DNA of 64,000 nt from Pseudomonas fluorescens (GTDB lineage Bacteria > Pseudomonadota > Gammaproteobacteria > Pseudomonadales > Pseudomonadaceae). Within the stretch, counting starts at the first letter, position 1; each line of letters starts with the position of its first letter. Under the pieces are notes generated by a model, which worked only from the letters and a program-made list of their open reading frames with translations, was not told the DNA's origin and did no database searches. The DNA is taken from contig NZ_MOBX01000004.1 in assembly GCF_003732425.1 (NCBI RefSeq), positions 62,001 through 126,000 on the forward strand. Direction: 5' to 3'. Positions 63,986 through 64,000 of the stretch are shown here, one piece after another. The position numbers and the translations under genes were made by a program.

Positions 63986-64000
63986 TTCCGATAACCCCCA

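Overview
The window is chromosomal DNA of a Pseudomonas species, most likely of the fluorescens/putida side of the genus. The basis is gene content and order (petA-rpsI-rplM; mqo, a PA4642-family gene, hpt, upp, uraA, hemH; a MerR-phrB light cluster), GC-rich codon use, and several families of Pseudomonas-type REP inverted repeats between genes. No phage, insertion sequence, CRISPR array, rRNA or tRNA gene was seen.

Layout. 1-1.6 kb: end of the cytochrome bc1 Rieske gene and the rpsI/rplM ribosomal operon. 1.8-5.3 kb: aldo/keto reductase, acyl-CoA dehydrogenase and a GlxA-type regulator. 5.4-10.8 kb: a four-gene operon of a flavin amino-acid 2-monooxygenase/oxidase-like enzyme, a nitrilase-family amidase, an unrecognised internally duplicated membrane protein and an asparaginase-like enzyme; it looks like a catabolic route of the DavB/DavA kind with unknown substrate. 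10.8-16.3 kb: zapE, trpS, a hydrolase, zapG, an OmpA-like lipoprotein and an MBL hydrolase. 16.5-21.5 kb: a 1660-residue M10/RTX protease-like secreted protein containing three 1053-bp repeats. 21.6-31.3 kb: a MalT-like LuxR regulator, DUF1329 and DUF1302 envelope proteins, a fatty-acyl-CoA ligase and an MFS transporter. 31.3-39.4 kb: AraC regulator, LysE exporter, 2-hydroxyacid dehydrogenase, rsmC, a manganese riboswitch with a GDT1-type transporter, an M48 lipoprotein protease and a chemoreceptor. 39.4-41 kb: a secreted trypsin-like protease broken by a frameshift at an 8-T tract. 41-53.7 kb: mostly housekeeping genes (SRAP protein, acyltransferase, yajG, mqo, hpt, upp, uraA, hemH, yfcH).

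53.8-63.6 kb is the most notable part: a light-response locus. Two promoters carry direct repeats matching the published PplR1/LitR operator (TRTACA-N12-TGTAYA). One drives a renalase-like amine oxidase and a TIGR02450 protein. The other drives nine genes that all overlap: rudS-like (tRNA 4-thiouridine desulfidase), a MerR regulator, DNA photolyase, an NTF2-like protein, SDR, FAD oxidoreductase, DUF1365, a cyclopropane-synthase-family methylase (UfaM-like) and DUF2878. Together they suggest a programme against light and singlet-oxygen damage: removal of the UVA-absorbing tRNA base, repair of DNA dimers and production of modified (furan-type) membrane fatty acids. The window ends with a YkgJ-family gene.
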